DNA from: Histomonas meleagridis
Taxonomy: Eukaryota; Parabasalia; Tritrichomonadida; Dientamoebidae
Assembly: GCA_020186115.1 (NCBI GenBank)
Contig: WSYJ01000013.1
Location: forward strand, 496,001-560,000
Direction of reading: 5' to 3'
Length of the DNA: 64,000 nucleotides
Part shown: positions 1-8,361 of the stretch, in pieces
Position numbering within the stretch: position 1 is the stretch's first letter
Layout: each line of letters opens with the position of its first letter
The notes under the pieces: generated by a model
What the model was told of the DNA's origin: nothing
What the model saw: the letters and a program-made list of their open reading frames with translations, nothing else
The model's database searches: none
Program-made: the position numbers and the translations under genes

Positions 1-1818
1 TATTGATTCCTTTTTTCTCGAATAATTTAATAATTTTTTTATATCCAAATCTATACGCAATCATAACTGCTGTAAAATATAATTTGAATAAATTCCAAAA
101 AATATTTTGAGATATAAAATTATTAAAATAAATACAAAACTAAACTAATAAATATTTTTAGAATTGATATCTATCCCTTTTTGTTCAAGAAGTAATTTAA
201 CTATTTTAGTACTACTATTTTCTGTTGCAATCATTAAAGGTGTATAAAATATTAAGAGTAATTGTCAAATAATCAAATAAAATTTGAAATAATTGAAATA
301 ATTTTCAAGCAAATTAAAAAAATATCTTTTATATTAATATCAATACCTTCTTGTTTAAGAAGTAACTCCGCTATTTCTGTGAAACCACCTGTAGATACAT
401 ATACAAGTGCTGTATCAAATAATTTAAATGATTTCCAAATATTATTTTGAAATATTAAATTATCATAATAAAATTTAAATATTACAAATAGATATCTTGA
501 GCATTAATATCAATTCCTTCTTGTTCGAGAAGCAATTTAACAATTTCCGTGTGGCCATTATTAGCTGCATAAATAAGAGCTGTACGAAATTATTTGAATA
601 ATTTCTAAATATTTTTTTTAAATTTTGAATTATCAAAACAAACATTAATTTAAACAAATAAACATCTTTAGCATTAAAATTAATTCCTTTATGTTTAAGA
701 AGTAATTTGACTATTTCAGTATTACCATTTTCAGATGCAAACATAAGTGCTGTCCTAAATGATTTTAATAATCTCCAAATATTATTTTGAAATTTTATGT
801 TGCAAAAATAAATAAAATTTACAGCATTTACATCAATTTCTTCTTTAGCAAGAAGCATTTTAACGATTTTTATAGAACCATTCCATGATGATCTCATAAG
901 TGGCGAATGAAATGATTGAATTATTCTCCGAAATTTATATTGAAATTTCAATTTATAAAAAGATATTTTGAACATAAAAAATAAACATCTTGTAAATTAA
1001 TATCAACTCCTTTTTTTTCGAGAAGTAATTGAACAATTTTTTATTACCTTTAAAACTTGCCATTAATAGTAATGTTTGAAGTTAGTTAAACAATCTCCAA
1101 ATATTATTTTGAAATAAAAAATTATCAAAACCAATACTAAAACAAACAAATAAATATCTTTAGCATTAATATCAATCCTTTCTTGTTCAATAAGGAATTT
1201 AACTATTTCATTACGATGATGATTATATGCAATTGGAAGAACTGTTTCAAACCATTTGAAAAAATTCCATGTAATTTAATATAAAATTAAATTATTGGAA
1301 TAAATATTATCTTTAGAATTGATATCAATCCCTTCTTGTTCAATAAGTAATTTAGCTATTTCTAAATGACCATTTGCAGCTGCTTGTACAAATGCTGTCC
1401 AAAATAATTTAATAAGTTTCCAAATTACATTTTGAAATATTATTATATAAAAACAATCAAAAAATAAAACAATTTAATATCTTTAGCATTAATATCAATT
1501 TCTTTTTGTTCAAGAAGTAATTTAACTATTTCTATATTACCTTTTTCAGCTGCGATGATAAATGGTGTTTTAAATATTTTAAATATTCTTCAAAAATTAT
1601 TTTGAAATTTCAAATAAAAGAAATAAATATTAAATTCAATTAAAAAAAGTTTTTTTCATTTATATCAATATCTTTTTGTTTAAGAAGAAATTTAACTATT
1701 TCTATATTATTATTTAAAATTGCAGAAATAAAAGCCGTTCTAAATAATTTAAATGATTTCCAAATAATATATTAAAATATTAAATTATTAAAACATATTT
1801 TAAATAAAACAAATGTAT
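1..1818 (-). repeat. Array of ankyrin cassettes split by 80/63-bp spacers
   Basis: Read on the minus strand, this region holds ankyrin blocks at 1649-1738, 1479-1568, 1309-1398, 1156-1245, 987-1075, 817-906, 664-753, 494-583, 324-413, 154-243 and 73 to the edge. The complete blocks are 90 bp (30 codons) running from a Thr-Ala/Pro-Leu turn to an IDINAKD-like end; the exception is 987-1075, which is 89 bp. Between them lie spacers of exactly 80 bp (nine) or 63 bp (two: 1246-1308 and 754-816). The spacers share an AT-rich core around TTTCAAAATAATATTTGG. Eighty is not a multiple of three, so each spacer changes frame, and most carry an in-frame stop. The array continues directly from the DUF3447/ankyrin gene that ends at 1780. 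It is either a decayed gene or a gene whose spacers are removed; no GTATGT / ACTAACACACAG splice signals are visible. Confidence 0.85.
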
Positions 1819-3108
1819 GTCTTTAGCGTTTACATCAATTTTTTCTTGTTCAAGAATATATTTAACAAGTTCTACATTTCCTGATAATGAAGAACTAATT
1901 AAAATATTTTGTGGTATTTGACATTTTTCAAAATAATGTTTAACAAGGAATATATTCCCTTGAATTGCTGCCTTATTAATGAAATTATCTCTGATTTCTT
2001 TTTTATCATTTTCCAAAAATGATAACAATTCAAAATTACCACTGGATATACAAATGAAATTTAAATCATTGATATTACTTTTAAACATTTTCATAAATCT
2101 AGTTTTATAATAATCACTATCATCACTATCAGGATCAGAATCAGAATCATCATTCTTTGATGAACCGTTTATATTTTGCTCTACTAATTTATTTTCATAA
2201 AGATATTTAAAGATATCATTTCGATGAAACCGAATTGCTGTTTCATATGCACCAAAAAATGATGAATGATTTTGTTCACATAAATGAATGATTTCCATAT
2301 TTCCACCAGCAATTGCATATATGCCTGTATTATCTAGTTTAGAACCATTTAATAATAAATATTTAAAAATTTTACTTGATCCAAAAAACGCAGCATAATC
2401 AATTAATGTAACATATGTATTAGTAGTTGTATATCTTTCATATAGTGATGGTTTAATATATTGATTAAAATCAAACTCTTTTTGTGATGCCATTTCTTGA
2501 AGTTTTCCTATTTCATCATTTCGTATTATTTCTGTTATTTCACTTCGATTAACACCTTCTCTAATATATTTTTTATGAAGTTCCCAATTATTATTTGAAA
2601 GTTCGTTAATGTCTTTTAAAAAATGATAGTGATCAGAATTGAATGAAAAAAATCCATTAATTTCATCTTTTGTTTTATAATGTATAAAATATAATGAATG
2701 AATGTTTTTTGTAATACTTGAATCAATTAAATTTTGATCAATCAATTTCTCAATTAAATAATATGATTCTTGGGTATTGGCATTAGATATGCAATTACTA
2801 AAAATTTTAATAATGTCTGCTGTAATGTTCATTTTTTCTTCTTTTGTTTTAATTAACAGTAAATAATTTAAAAATATATCACCGTTGCCTTTTTGAGAAC
2901 AAAATGCAAAATAAACCAAATTGCATATTATAAGGTTAAATGAATATGGATAATTCGAATCGAATAATTCCATTGTATGTTGAACTGTTGACTCTAGATT
3001 TTCTTCATTTAAATTAAATACTACTTTCTGGACGGAAATAAGAAATTCCATATAAACAGATTTATTAAATTGATCTTTAGTGGTACTAAGAAGATTGCTC
3101 TCAGACAT
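1780..3108 (-). CDS. DUF3447/ankyrin-repeat protein (5' portion of the array gene)
   Basis: The longest uninterrupted frame of this locus is 442 residues from an ATG at 3108. Residues ~1-230 are an alpha-helical N-terminal region with no repeats I can name. Residues ~230-310 (DYAAFFGSSKIFKYLLLNGS and following) are the DUF3447 ankyrin-like segment typical of trichomonad ankyrin families. An acidic SDSDPDSDDSD stretch follows, then degenerate ankyrin repeats, ending in GNVELVKYILEQEKIDVNAK. The frame then enters the first 80-bp spacer and stops at 1780, while ankyrin coding resumes in another frame at 1738. Such proteins are usually cytoplasmic protein-binding scaffolds; no specific partner can be inferred. 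An AACGTT motif at 3135-3140 sits just upstream of the ATG. The stop at 1780 may not be the real C terminus. Confidence 0.8.
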   Translation of the reverse strand: MSESNLLSTTKDQFNKSVYMEFLISVQKVVFNLNEENLESTVQHTMELFDSNYPYSFNLIICNLVYFAFCSQKGNGDIFLNYLLLIKTKEEKMNITADIIKIFSNCISNANTQESYYLIEKLIDQNLIDSSITKNIHSLYFIHYKTKDEINGFFSFNSDHYHFLKDINELSNNNWELHKKYIREGVNRSEITEIIRNDEIGKLQEMASQKEFDFNQYIKPSLYERYTTTNTYVTLIDYAAFFGSSKIFKYLLLNGSKLDNTGIYAIAGGNMEIIHLCEQNHSSFFGAYETAIRFHRNDIFKYLYENKLVEQNINGSSKNDDSDSDPDSDDSDYYKTRFMKMFKSNINDLNFICISSGNFELLSFLENDKKEIRDNFINKAAIQGNIFLVKHYFEKCQIPQNILISSSLSGNVELVKYILEQEKIDVNAKDIHLFYLKYVLII

Positions 3109-3132
3109 TCAAGTTGATGAAATAATATTTAA

Positions 3133-3216
3133 AAAACGTTAATTTATTTAAATTTTATGATGTTTATTGTTGACGATCGGAGCACTTCATGTAAACCTTT
3201 GAAATAGTAACGATCA
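3133..3216. promoter_or_regulatory. Divergent promoter motifs (AACGTT, GACGATC, AACGATC)
   Basis: The short gap between the divergent ankyrin gene (ATG 3108) and DnaJ gene (ATG 3244) holds AACGTT at 3135-3140, GACGATC at 3172-3178 and TAACGATC at 3208-3215. The last resembles the TAACGATA Myb-recognition sequence known from trichomonad promoters. The function is inferred from position and recurrence elsewhere in the window. Confidence 0.45.
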
Positions 3217-3243
3217 GTTTTTGAATGCAGGCAGTTACTCCAA

Positions 3244-4305
3244 ATGGCTTTGACAAGCATTGGGGCCGCAACAAATTTTTTCTTTTCAAGATTATTTGCA
3301 AAACCAAAAATTAATTGGAAAGCAGATGATTACTATGAAAGGCTTGGACTTAAGAAAACTGCAACACACGATGAAATTAAAAAAAGATATTATGAAATAG
3401 CAAAGGCATACCATCCTGATGTCCTTCATACTCCAAAAGAAAAAGAAGAAGGTGAAAAAATCATGTCTGCTGTAAATTCAGCTTATGATGTACTAAAGGA
3501 TGAGAAAACAAGAAGTGAATATGATCATAGATCTTCATCTTCATCATTTCCATTTGTACGTACAACTCGTGAGCACTCACCAATGGTATTCAGAAAAGCT
3601 GTTACTCTTAATTTCATGGAAAGTGTATTTGGTTGCAGTAGGGAAATAACATTGCCAACCACTGAGCCATGTAGTAAATGTAATGGCCAAGGTACTAGTG
3701 ATGGTAAACCACCAATTTTATGTCAGTATTGCCATGGTTCAGGAATTGTTGCAGAAGGCTTTTTCCCATTTCCTTGTCCAGCATGTAGTGGGAAAGGCTA
3801 CACTATTGAAAAGCCATGTCATAATTGTAAAGGCACAGGACAAACTCCAAAACCAACAAAAATCAAAATTAACGTTCCCCCAGGAGTTGAAAACGGTTCC
3901 ATTATAAACTTCTCAACTCCAAACGGTCAACTTATTGTTGCTTGTAATGTGAAAGATGACTCAATCTTTGAAAGAAATGGAAATGACCTGCATATTACAG
4001 TTCCAATATCAATGAAAACTGCTGCGTTAGGTGGAATAGTACAGATTCCAACATTGAAGGGAATTGTTAATAAAAAGGTTAGACCTGGAACACAACCTCT
4101 CGATGTTGAAAAGATGAATGGAGCTGGAATTGGAGGTCGAGGATCATTATATATACACTACAAGGTAATCATTCCTCGTTCATTATCTTTCAAGGAAAAG
4201 AAAGCAATCAAATCACTGAGTGACAAATCAATGAAGAGTACAAATGATATGTACACTTCAACATTAAATCAATTCGAAAATAACTTGAAGAAATATAGAA
4301 AATAA
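3244..4305 (+). CDS. Type I DnaJ (Hsp40) co-chaperone, probably hydrogenosomal
   Basis: Hsp40 co-chaperone that stimulates the ATPase of Hsp70. The J domain (residues ~28-95) has the HPD motif in KAYHPDV. A Gly/Phe-poor linker follows, then four zinc-binding repeats at ~143-200 (CSKCNGQG, CQYCHGSG, CPACSGKG, CHNCKGTG), then the C-terminal substrate-binding beta domains. This full type I layout matches Mdj1/Tid1-class mitochondrial proteins. The first ~25 residues (MALTSIGAATNFFFSRLFAK) are rich in Ser/Phe/Ala with basic residues and no acidic ones, which would suit a presequence. Trichomonads have hydrogenosomes instead of mitochondria, so hydrogenosomal import is the natural inference; localisation is not shown by sequence alone. 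The stop TAA runs into TAAATAAA. Confidence 0.9.
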   Translation: MALTSIGAATNFFFSRLFAKPKINWKADDYYERLGLKKTATHDEIKKRYYEIAKAYHPDVLHTPKEKEEGEKIMSAVNSAYDVLKDEKTRSEYDHRSSSSSFPFVRTTREHSPMVFRKAVTLNFMESVFGCSREITLPTTEPCSKCNGQGTSDGKPPILCQYCHGSGIVAEGFFPFPCPACSGKGYTIEKPCHNCKGTGQTPKPTKIKINVPPGVENGSIINFSTPNGQLIVACNVKDDSIFERNGNDLHITVPISMKTAALGGIVQIPTLKGIVNKKVRPGTQPLDVEKMNGAGIGGRGSLYIHYKVIIPRSLSFKEKKAIKSLSDKSMKSTNDMYTSTLNQFENNLKKYRK

Positions 4306-4329
4306 ATAAAACTGTTTGAATGTATTTTA

Positions 4330-4360
4330 AACGTTCGTTGTCATTGAATGGTTTACGTTA
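4330..4360 (+). promoter_or_regulatory. AACGTT / ACGTTA motifs before the CYTH gene
   Basis: AACGTTCGTT lies at 4330-4339 and TTACGTTA at 4353-4360, 25-55 bp before the ATG at 4385 and within the 79-bp gap after the DnaJ stop. They match the motif seen before many other genes in this window. Confidence 0.4.
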
Positions 4361-4384
4361 TTATCGGCATTAAAATTTTGCAAA

Positions 4385-5023
4385 ATGACTGAAATAGAAG
4401 TTAAAATCTTGGTCAGTGAGGAAGGATATCATAAATTTCTTGGTTTATTCAACGGAGAGTATGAAAGAAATGAACTTTGGAATATATTCTTAAATACAAA
4501 AGATGGAAAATTGTCAACATTAGGAAAAGTTTTACGACTTCGTCGTATAACATCAAACGGAATTAAAAGATATGTAGTAACTCTAAAAGGTAAAGGAAAT
4601 TTGGTAAATGGCATTGCAAACCATCCAGAAATGGAAACCGATATTCCAAATGAAACAGCAGAATTAGTTATCAAATCACCACAAATTTTATTTCAGTCAT
4701 TGCCCGAGATAATTAAAGATCAAATTAAAGAATGCGAAAATAGCGAATTTTACATTTATGGTGATTTCCATGATATAAGAAATATTGTTTCTTATAAAGG
4801 ACTTACAGTGGAAGCCGACGAAATGACACTTCCTAATGGCAAAAAATTTTTTGAATTAGAGATTGAAAATGATAATCCAGCTAAAGCAAAAAAGAAGATC
4901 GTAAAATTTCTAACTGAAAACAACATCGTATATATTGATTCTTCGAGAGGAAAATTTTCGAGGCTTAAAAGGTTACCAGAGTCAGAGCGATTTTCAGATG
5001 AAATGAAAATGCTTTGTAACTGA
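4385..5023 (+). CDS. CYTH-domain triphosphate tunnel metalloenzyme
   Basis: 212 residues, essentially a single CYTH domain. The family signature ExExK is at the N terminus (EIEVKIL). It is followed by the alternating charged strands that line the tunnel: LRLRRI, VVTLKGKG, METDI, VEADEMTLPNGKKFFELEIE and a late SRGKFSRL segment. CYTH enzymes bind triphosphorylated substrates with divalent metals and act as tripolyphosphatases, thiamine-triphosphatases or class IV adenylate cyclases. The sequence does not settle which; a cytosolic inorganic (tri)polyphosphatase role is the conservative guess. Length is normal for the family. The ATG follows the promoter-like motifs at 4330-4360, supporting the start. 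Confidence 0.85.
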   Translation: MTEIEVKILVSEEGYHKFLGLFNGEYERNELWNIFLNTKDGKLSTLGKVLRLRRITSNGIKRYVVTLKGKGNLVNGIANHPEMETDIPNETAELVIKSPQILFQSLPEIIKDQIKECENSEFYIYGDFHDIRNIVSYKGLTVEADEMTLPNGKKFFELEIENDNPAKAKKKIVKFLTENNIVYIDSSRGKFSRLKRLPESERFSDEMKMLCN

Positions 5024-5419
5024 ATTTTATCCAAAGCGATCCCTTTAATAAATACATATGAATTTCATTTCTCCAAAATTAGTAATTTCATATCCTACAT
5101 AATATATATCCTTTTTAATGCATTCGTTCACTTTAACTCAGTCATTATCTTTAACACTTTCGATTACATTTTATAGTAAATATATAAATACATTTTCATT
5201 GTTAACGTTTGAATCCACTTATAGTTATATATCGACAAATGTCATTTATTATGATTACACTGTGATATATTATTTGTCTTATTACTGTTATTATTCTGAC
5301 TTTTATACATTAATTGTAACTAATGTTACACCAAAAGATAATTCGAATTCGGGAAAATATTTTCCTGTTTTTGTTAAACATTTAACAATTGTTTATTATA
5401 ACTTATGTCAGTTGGTGAT

Positions 5420-5700
5420 TCATAACCTGTAAAATAAACAAATGTGAAATTATTACAACCAGAAAATGGTAAAGTTTCAATTGTTTTTGCATTTTCTACA
5501 ATGATAATTGTTGTTAATTTAGAACAATAATAAAATGCATAATCTCCAATTGTTGTTATATTTTCACCAATGTTAACAGATTGTAATCATGAACATGAAT
5601 AAAATGCATAACTTACAATTGTAGTAACTGAATATGGTATTGGATATATAATTTTTAATAAATTTTCAAAAGACAACAACAAAAATAAAGAAAGACATTG
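5420..5700 (-). pseudogene. Relic of a BspA-like leucine-rich-repeat gene
   Basis: Reading the minus strand from about 5660 down to 5430 gives fragments such as IPYSVTTIVSYAFYSCS, an in-frame TGA, then NIGENITTIGDYAFYYCSKL and VENAKTIETLPFSGCNN. These are 23-residue TpLRR/BspA units, as in the intact gene at 22738-25971. Stops and a frame change separate the pieces and no complete protein can be made. Nothing convincing was seen in the remaining gap (5024-5420). Confidence 0.75.
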
Positions 5701-5702
5701 AT

Positions 5703-7244
5703 TTATTCATAATAATCTGAATGTTTATATTCTATTTTTTTGTATGCATCCTTTTTAGTTTTATTCACATAGCAAACCGGCACATAATCTGCTTTTTCTA
5801 TAAAGTGACTGTAAATTCGGTTCATCAGATCGCCCTCTTTGTTTTCAGGGAGTTTGTTTAGTTTCCTATCTCTTGACTGCTTGTTCCAATCGTATTGATA
5901 TGTCTTATATTTGAATTGCTTCGACTTGACCGTTATGTTGCAAATCAATTTCGAAGCCAAACTTAAAGTTATGTCTTCTCCTTGAGCCAATGTATACGGC
6001 CTTAATCGTGCCGTAAGTTTTCCATGCATCGGTCTATACATTAAAGGCACTGCGAACGTATCTCTTTCGCTACAATTATCCTTCGCTATCATGCCAAAAA
6101 GTTTTGGTGACTTGGAGTTATAACTCGAACCACCCATTCCGATTATGGAATTATCATTTTTTATTTCGTCGACAAAACTTTGATGAACATTATTATCGAT
6201 TGGACTTTGGTCATCATCCCATCGCATAACGAAATCCACCGGAAACAACGAAGAGATGAAAATAGGAAACAAAAATAATGGGCTCCAATTATAGCCCCAA
6301 ATATGATACACAGGTCGTGATGACTTAGAACGTATTCGTGCTAAGTCTAATGTAATCCGATTTTCACATTGCACGATGCAATAAAATTCGGGTAATAATG
6401 TTTGCTTTTCATAATCAGTGATAAAGTTATAAATATATTTGCGCTTAAATTGGGGTAATAATAAGCCAAGTGTTGGATTGGTTGAATCATTAATGTTAGG
6501 ACACATTTGTGATCGTGGAATTTGTGGATTTATTATGTGATCATAATTTTGTTCGGGTTTAATACCATCGAAAAGATGATAAATGCTTTTGATATGCGGG
6601 TTTTTGGCAATAAGTAATGAAATGGATAAAAGAGGTGGTATGGAATTATATGTGGAATTGGTGTGGTAAAGAAGTTCACGGACTAATGGAGAACGAATAA
6701 TCGCTAAACCAATTCCTACATCATTGTTTTGATAAACTGTCTTGCCACCAAATATAACATCGTAGTCACCTTCGCAAAACTTAGAAACTGCTTCTTCAAG
6801 CCAGAGAGTGGATGGCATATAATTGACATTAGAAGTGTTGATGTAGAAAATGTAATCTGGCATGTTAAGGGAATAAAGCGATGCAATTAGTGGAATATAA
6901 CCAGTGTCTGGAAAATCAGAATAAATGACATTTTGAGTGAAACTAGATTTAGGAACTGATGAGTTATGAATTGACACAAAGTTTTGGCCAACACCACAAA
7001 CATTTTGGTCAAAGTCTTCATATGTCTCAACTTTAATAGGTGATACCATATCAACTGAAATGGATATGGTACAATCTATATTCTTTTCAGTGCAATAGAA
7101 CAATTTTGTACTTCTGATTTTTAACAAAAAATCTTTAGATTCTGGGAACTGCAAATAAAAAGAATATATGATAGGAAAAGAAACAAAAAAAAATGAAACA
7201 ACAATCTGAGTTATACGGAAACATGCTCTCGGTTTGTTTTCCAT
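5703..7244 (-). CDS. Type II membrane glycosyltransferase-like protein
   Basis: 513 residues from an ATG at 7244. A short basic N terminus is followed by one membrane segment at ~12-32 (TQIVVSFFFVSFPIIYSFYL), then a long lumenal domain with many N-glycosylation sequons. A candidate metal-binding DxD-type motif is RWDDDQ near residue 340, in a context (PVDFVMRWDDD) like that of GT-A glycosyltransferases; HIWGYNWSPLF and AQGEDITLS resemble acceptor-side elements. This topology is typical of Golgi glycosyltransferases, and trichomonads carry lipophosphoglycan-like surface glycans. I do not recognise an exact family, so donor and acceptor are unknown. A second frame with its own signal sequence overlaps the start (7211-7429). 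The stop is followed by A (TAAA). Confidence 0.55.
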   Translation of the reverse strand: MENKPRACFRITQIVVSFFFVSFPIIYSFYLQFPESKDFLLKIRSTKLFYCTEKNIDCTISISVDMVSPIKVETYEDFDQNVCGVGQNFVSIHNSSVPKSSFTQNVIYSDFPDTGYIPLIASLYSLNMPDYIFYINTSNVNYMPSTLWLEEAVSKFCEGDYDVIFGGKTVYQNNDVGIGLAIIRSPLVRELLYHTNSTYNSIPPLLSISLLIAKNPHIKSIYHLFDGIKPEQNYDHIINPQIPRSQMCPNINDSTNPTLGLLLPQFKRKYIYNFITDYEKQTLLPEFYCIVQCENRITLDLARIRSKSSRPVYHIWGYNWSPLFLFPIFISSLFPVDFVMRWDDDQSPIDNNVHQSFVDEIKNDNSIIGMGGSSYNSKSPKLFGMIAKDNCSERDTFAVPLMYRPMHGKLTARLRPYTLAQGEDITLSLASKLICNITVKSKQFKYKTYQYDWNKQSRDRKLNKLPENKEGDLMNRIYSHFIEKADYVPVCYVNKTKKDAYKKIEYKHSDYYE

Positions 7245-7429
7245 GCCTTTGGTGGAGCTCTGACAGTAAGTTTGTGGCTCAATTTATACCAATCCAATTC
7301 AAAAGGTTCTTTATATAGTTTATATGATCGGGTACCCCAACCAGGCAAAAATACTTTTTCTCCGTCAGACAGACCTAGTGAAAAAAAAAAATTTGATATT
7401 AATATACCAATGGTAAATATGTTCCTCAT
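7211..7429 (-). CDS. Small secreted-type ORF overlapping the glycosyltransferase start
   Basis: 72 residues from an ATG at 7429. It begins with a clear hydrophobic leader (MRNIFTIGILISNFFFSLG) encoded partly by a run of ten T, then continues with LPGWGTRSYKLYKEPFELDW before stopping inside the next gene. The last 34 bp overlap the 5703-7244 frame in a different register. It could be a separate small gene, a fragment of a related gene, or the original 5' end of the neighbour cut off by a frameshift. The neighbour has its own membrane anchor and ATG, so it does not need this segment. Function unknown. Confidence 0.35.
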   Translation of the reverse strand: MRNIFTIGILISNFFFSLGLSDGEKVFLPGWGTRSYKLYKEPFELDWYKLSHKLTVRAPPKAWKTNREHVSV

Positions 7430-7615
7430 GAAGATTTAATGTTTAATGTTTTTTTTGGAATTTACATAAAACAGGTTTTTAACTTGACTCTATATAGTTT
7501 CTAAATAACCCAAAAATTCAAACACCACGACAAATTGAAGAATTTTAATTTCCAATAAAAAAGTATTTTTCAAAGTTTAGTTTATTAATTTGTTTAAGTT
7601 CATATACATTTCACA

Positions 7616-8293
7616 TTATTGAGTTACATTCAATTGGATATCAAGTAATGATCTCCTCGAATCTGGTGTTTTTTCTTTCACAAAAGCCTTAGCGTTTTGC
7701 AAAGTTGACAATGGCAGCTTTGTAAGTGCAATTTCATTTTCTGCGTTCCCAAGCATTTCTGCTAATTGGTCTCGATCGTTCTGATTTGGAAGAGTTTTTA
7801 ATGCATTAAAAACATATATATAATCATTTGGCATAAATGGCTGCAAATTATTATGGCGAGTCATTTCAATGGGAACAGAGTCTTTGAGAGAAGATGGAGG
7901 TGATTCAATTAAATCATTAAGTTGAACTTTTAGTTCATGAACTCGATTCATCCAGCCAGCAAGAGTAGTGCTTGACATTATCTTCAGCTCTTTATTAAAA
8001 ACTGATTCAAGATGTTTTGCAAGCAAAGTGGTATAACTATCTGAACCAGTAAAAATTGAAGCATTAGTCCAAATTGTTCCAATATCTCTTTTCCATTCTC
8101 TGACAGATCTGTAGTGTTTTTTCTTTAATCTTTTTTCAATTGTTGTTAAATCTTGAGGATCATCAATATATTGGTAATAATTTTCAAGCCCTGGTTTCGT
8201 AACATCAACAGGATAACGGAATGGTGCTGAAGCAGGGTGCTTGATTAGTTTCTGTGTAATTTCTATGCACCGAAATCTTTGAACTTTATTCAA
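7616..8293 (-). CDS. Bromodomain protein with C-terminal helical (NET-like) region
   Basis: Residues ~15-100 form a bromodomain, an acetyl-lysine reader: the ZA loop is HPASAPFRYPVDVTKPGLEN..YIDDPQDLTTIEKRLKKKHY and the acetyl-lysine-binding Asn lies in WTNASIF. A helical segment follows, then ~155-215 (LPNQNDRDQLAEMLGN...LPLSTLQNAKAFV), which resembles the extraterminal NET module of BET/Bdf proteins; that part is tentative. It probably acts in the nucleus on acetylated histones. The start is odd: the frame opens after a TAG at 8297-8299 and has no ATG before the bromodomain, so the first usable codon is a TTG at 8293. Divergent from the La-motif gene with only 68 bp between them, sharing AACGTT motifs. 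Confidence 0.8.
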   Translation of the reverse strand: MNKVQRFRCIEITQKLIKHPASAPFRYPVDVTKPGLENYYQYIDDPQDLTTIEKRLKKKHYRSVREWKRDIGTIWTNASIFTGSDSYTTLLAKHLESVFNKELKIMSSTTLAGWMNRVHELKVQLNDLIESPPSSLKDSVPIEMTRHNNLQPFMPNDYIYVFNALKTLPNQNDRDQLAEMLGNAENEIALTKLPLSTLQNAKAFVKEKTPDSRRSLLDIQLNVTQ

Positions 8294-8307
8294 AGCCTAA
8301 TATAGAG

Positions 8308-8328
8308 AACGTTATAAGCGAACGTTTA
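8308..8328. promoter_or_regulatory. Bidirectional AACGTT pair
   Basis: AACGTT at 8308-8313 and AACGTTTA at 8321-8328 lie in the 68-bp gap between the divergent bromodomain (start 8293) and La-motif (ATG 8362) genes. AACGTT is palindromic, so one element could serve both. Regulatory role inferred from recurrence. Confidence 0.45.
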
Positions 8329-8361
8329 CAATGGCGCTAAAAAAGTGCCAAATCCAACTTC

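Noticed and set aside
1739-1818. Canonical spliceosomal introns as the explanation for the ankyrin spacers
   Set aside because: Rejected as a firm call because GTATGT and ACTAACACACAG are absent, and neither GT nor AG is conserved at fixed spacer positions. Removal of the spacers remains open as a finding.
5118-5432. 104-residue plus-strand frame rich in Tyr, Ser and Thr
   Set aside because: Low-complexity composition, no motif, and it overlaps the AT-rich flank of a minus-strand BspA relic; most likely noise.
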